From NCBI RefSeq assembly GCF_003386235.1, contig NZ_QRDZ01000007.1, forward strand, positions 62,001-126,000: DNA of 64,000 bases. Direction: 5' to 3'. This stretch comes from Cohnella phaseoli (GTDB lineage: Bacteria; Bacillota; Bacilli; Paenibacillales; Paenibacillaceae). The notes beneath the pieces are model-generated. The model had not been told where the DNA came from. It was given only the letters and a program-made list of their open reading frames with translations, and searched no databases. A program made the translations under genes and the position numbers. Positions 63,442 to 64,000 of the stretch are shown here, piece by piece; within the stretch, counting starts at the first letter, position 1; every line of letters begins with the position of its first letter.

Positions 63442-64000
63442 TTAACGGAGCAAGGACAGAACGCCTTGCGGAGCCGAGTTCGCTTGTGCAAGCATTGCTT
63501 GCGAAGATTGCAACAGGATTTGGTTCTTCGTGAGTTCGACCATTTCCTTTGCCATATCCGTATCGCGAATACGGGACTCGGAAGCCGTCAAGTTCTCGAT
63601 TGTCGTACCAAGGTTGTTGGAGGTGTACTCCAGACGGTTTTGCATAGCACCCAGTTTAGCACGTTCTTTCGCTACCGTTTCAATAGCCGTTTCAATCGTG
63701 CTAATAGAAGTAGCGCCTGCCAAGCCTTGAATGTTCGAAGTCGTAATGCCTGCAATGCCAATCTTAACGGAGTTATCGTCAGCTTGGATCGATACCGTTC
63801 CGCCGGAGATGGAAATACCGTTAAACTTGGTATTTTGAAGAATGCTGTCGATTTGATTCGACAGATTTGTCAACTCAACCTCAATGCTGTCTGCCTTCTG
63901 AGTCGTAGTGTACGTACCTGTAGCATATTGAACGTTCAATTCTTTCATACGAGTAAGCATCGAGCTGATTTCGTTCATTGCGCCCTCAGCCGTTTGAATG
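63442..64000 (-). CDS. hag: Flagellin, C-terminal part (5' end outside window)
   Basis: The last 186 codons of flagellin. It shows the end of the N-terminal D1 domain (IQTAEGAMNEISSMLTRM), a very short variable region, and the conserved C-terminal D1/D0 helices ending in QANSAPQGVLSLLR. The Ser/Thr-rich stretch around TGTYTTTQKADS and ISGGTVS holds possible O-glycosylation sites, but no site can be named. The filament gene adjoining a glycosyltransferase island supports glycan modification. Confidence 0.97.
   Translation of the reverse strand, partial: IQTAEGAMNEISSMLTRMKELNVQYATGTYTTTQKADSIEVELTNLSNQIDSILQNTKFNGISISGGTVSIQADDNSVKIGIAGITTSNIQGLAGATSISTIETAIETVAKERAKLGAMQNRLEYTSNNLGTTIENLTASESRIRDTDMAKEMVELTKNQILLQSSQAMLAQANSAPQGVLSLLR

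Noticed and set aside
1..64000. tRNA, rRNA or a complete insertion sequence
   Set aside because: No cloverleaf or rRNA stretch and no transposase with both ends were found by reading.

Overview
The window looks like the chromosome of a spore-former of the Paenibacillaceae (Paenibacillus/Cohnella type). The evidence is a GC-rich core with strong GGAGG ribosome sites, many GTG and TTG starts, a YesMN-type two-component system beside a CUT1 sugar transporter, a secreted DUF4082 protein, and Gram-positive flagellar genes. No species can be named from sequence alone.

The backbone follows the gene order known from Bacillus subtilis. Read from right to left it is hag, flaG, fliD, fliT, fliS, then hpf, secA, prfB, a YitT-family gene (position of yvjA), ftsE, ftsX and a C-terminal processing protease. 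Here that backbone is opened in three places. (1) Between ftsE and the YitT gene lie about 26 kb: a VanW protein, a 42-bp tandem repeat array, a carbohydrate cluster (lipoprotein binding protein, two permeases, a 1384-residue secreted glycoside-hydrolase-like protein and a DUF4838 protein) with a divergent histidine kinase/AraC-type regulator, an SDR, an Rpn-type nuclease, and a complete arginine operon argCJBDFGH with a promoter overlapped by two ARG-box-like palindromes. (2) Between secA and hpf lie a small coiled-coil gene and rfbG-rfbH. (3) Between cspA/hpf and fliS lies an AT-rich island of about 20 kb (40.1-60.6 kb).

The island encodes glycosyltransferases of GT2 type (two with TPR-like tails), one GT4-type enzyme, two TagB/F-like transferases (one fused to a beta-propeller), two methyltransferase-like proteins, an SDR, a LicC-like nucleotidyltransferase, and a CDP-sugar cassette rfbF-rfbG-rmlC-like-rmlD-like. 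It abuts the flagellar filament genes, so the simplest reading is a flagellin (or other surface) glycosylation locus built largely on CDP-activated donors. That role is inferred from position and families. A second CDP-glucose 4,6-dehydratase and the B6/Fe-S 3-dehydrase RfbH sit about 11 kb away in GC-rich DNA, so the two loci may share a CDP-deoxysugar pathway.

Non-coding structure is rich: two MITE-like elements with near-perfect terminal inverted repeats, a 42-bp VNTR, hairpin repeats between argG and argH, a terminator-bearing dispersed repeat in two copies, an 80-bp imperfect hairpin and a perfect 44-nt palindrome between convergent genes, the prfB programmed +1 frameshift site, and several well-formed sigma-A promoters plus a SigD-like promoter before flaG. 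I saw no tRNA, rRNA, CRISPR array or complete insertion sequence.
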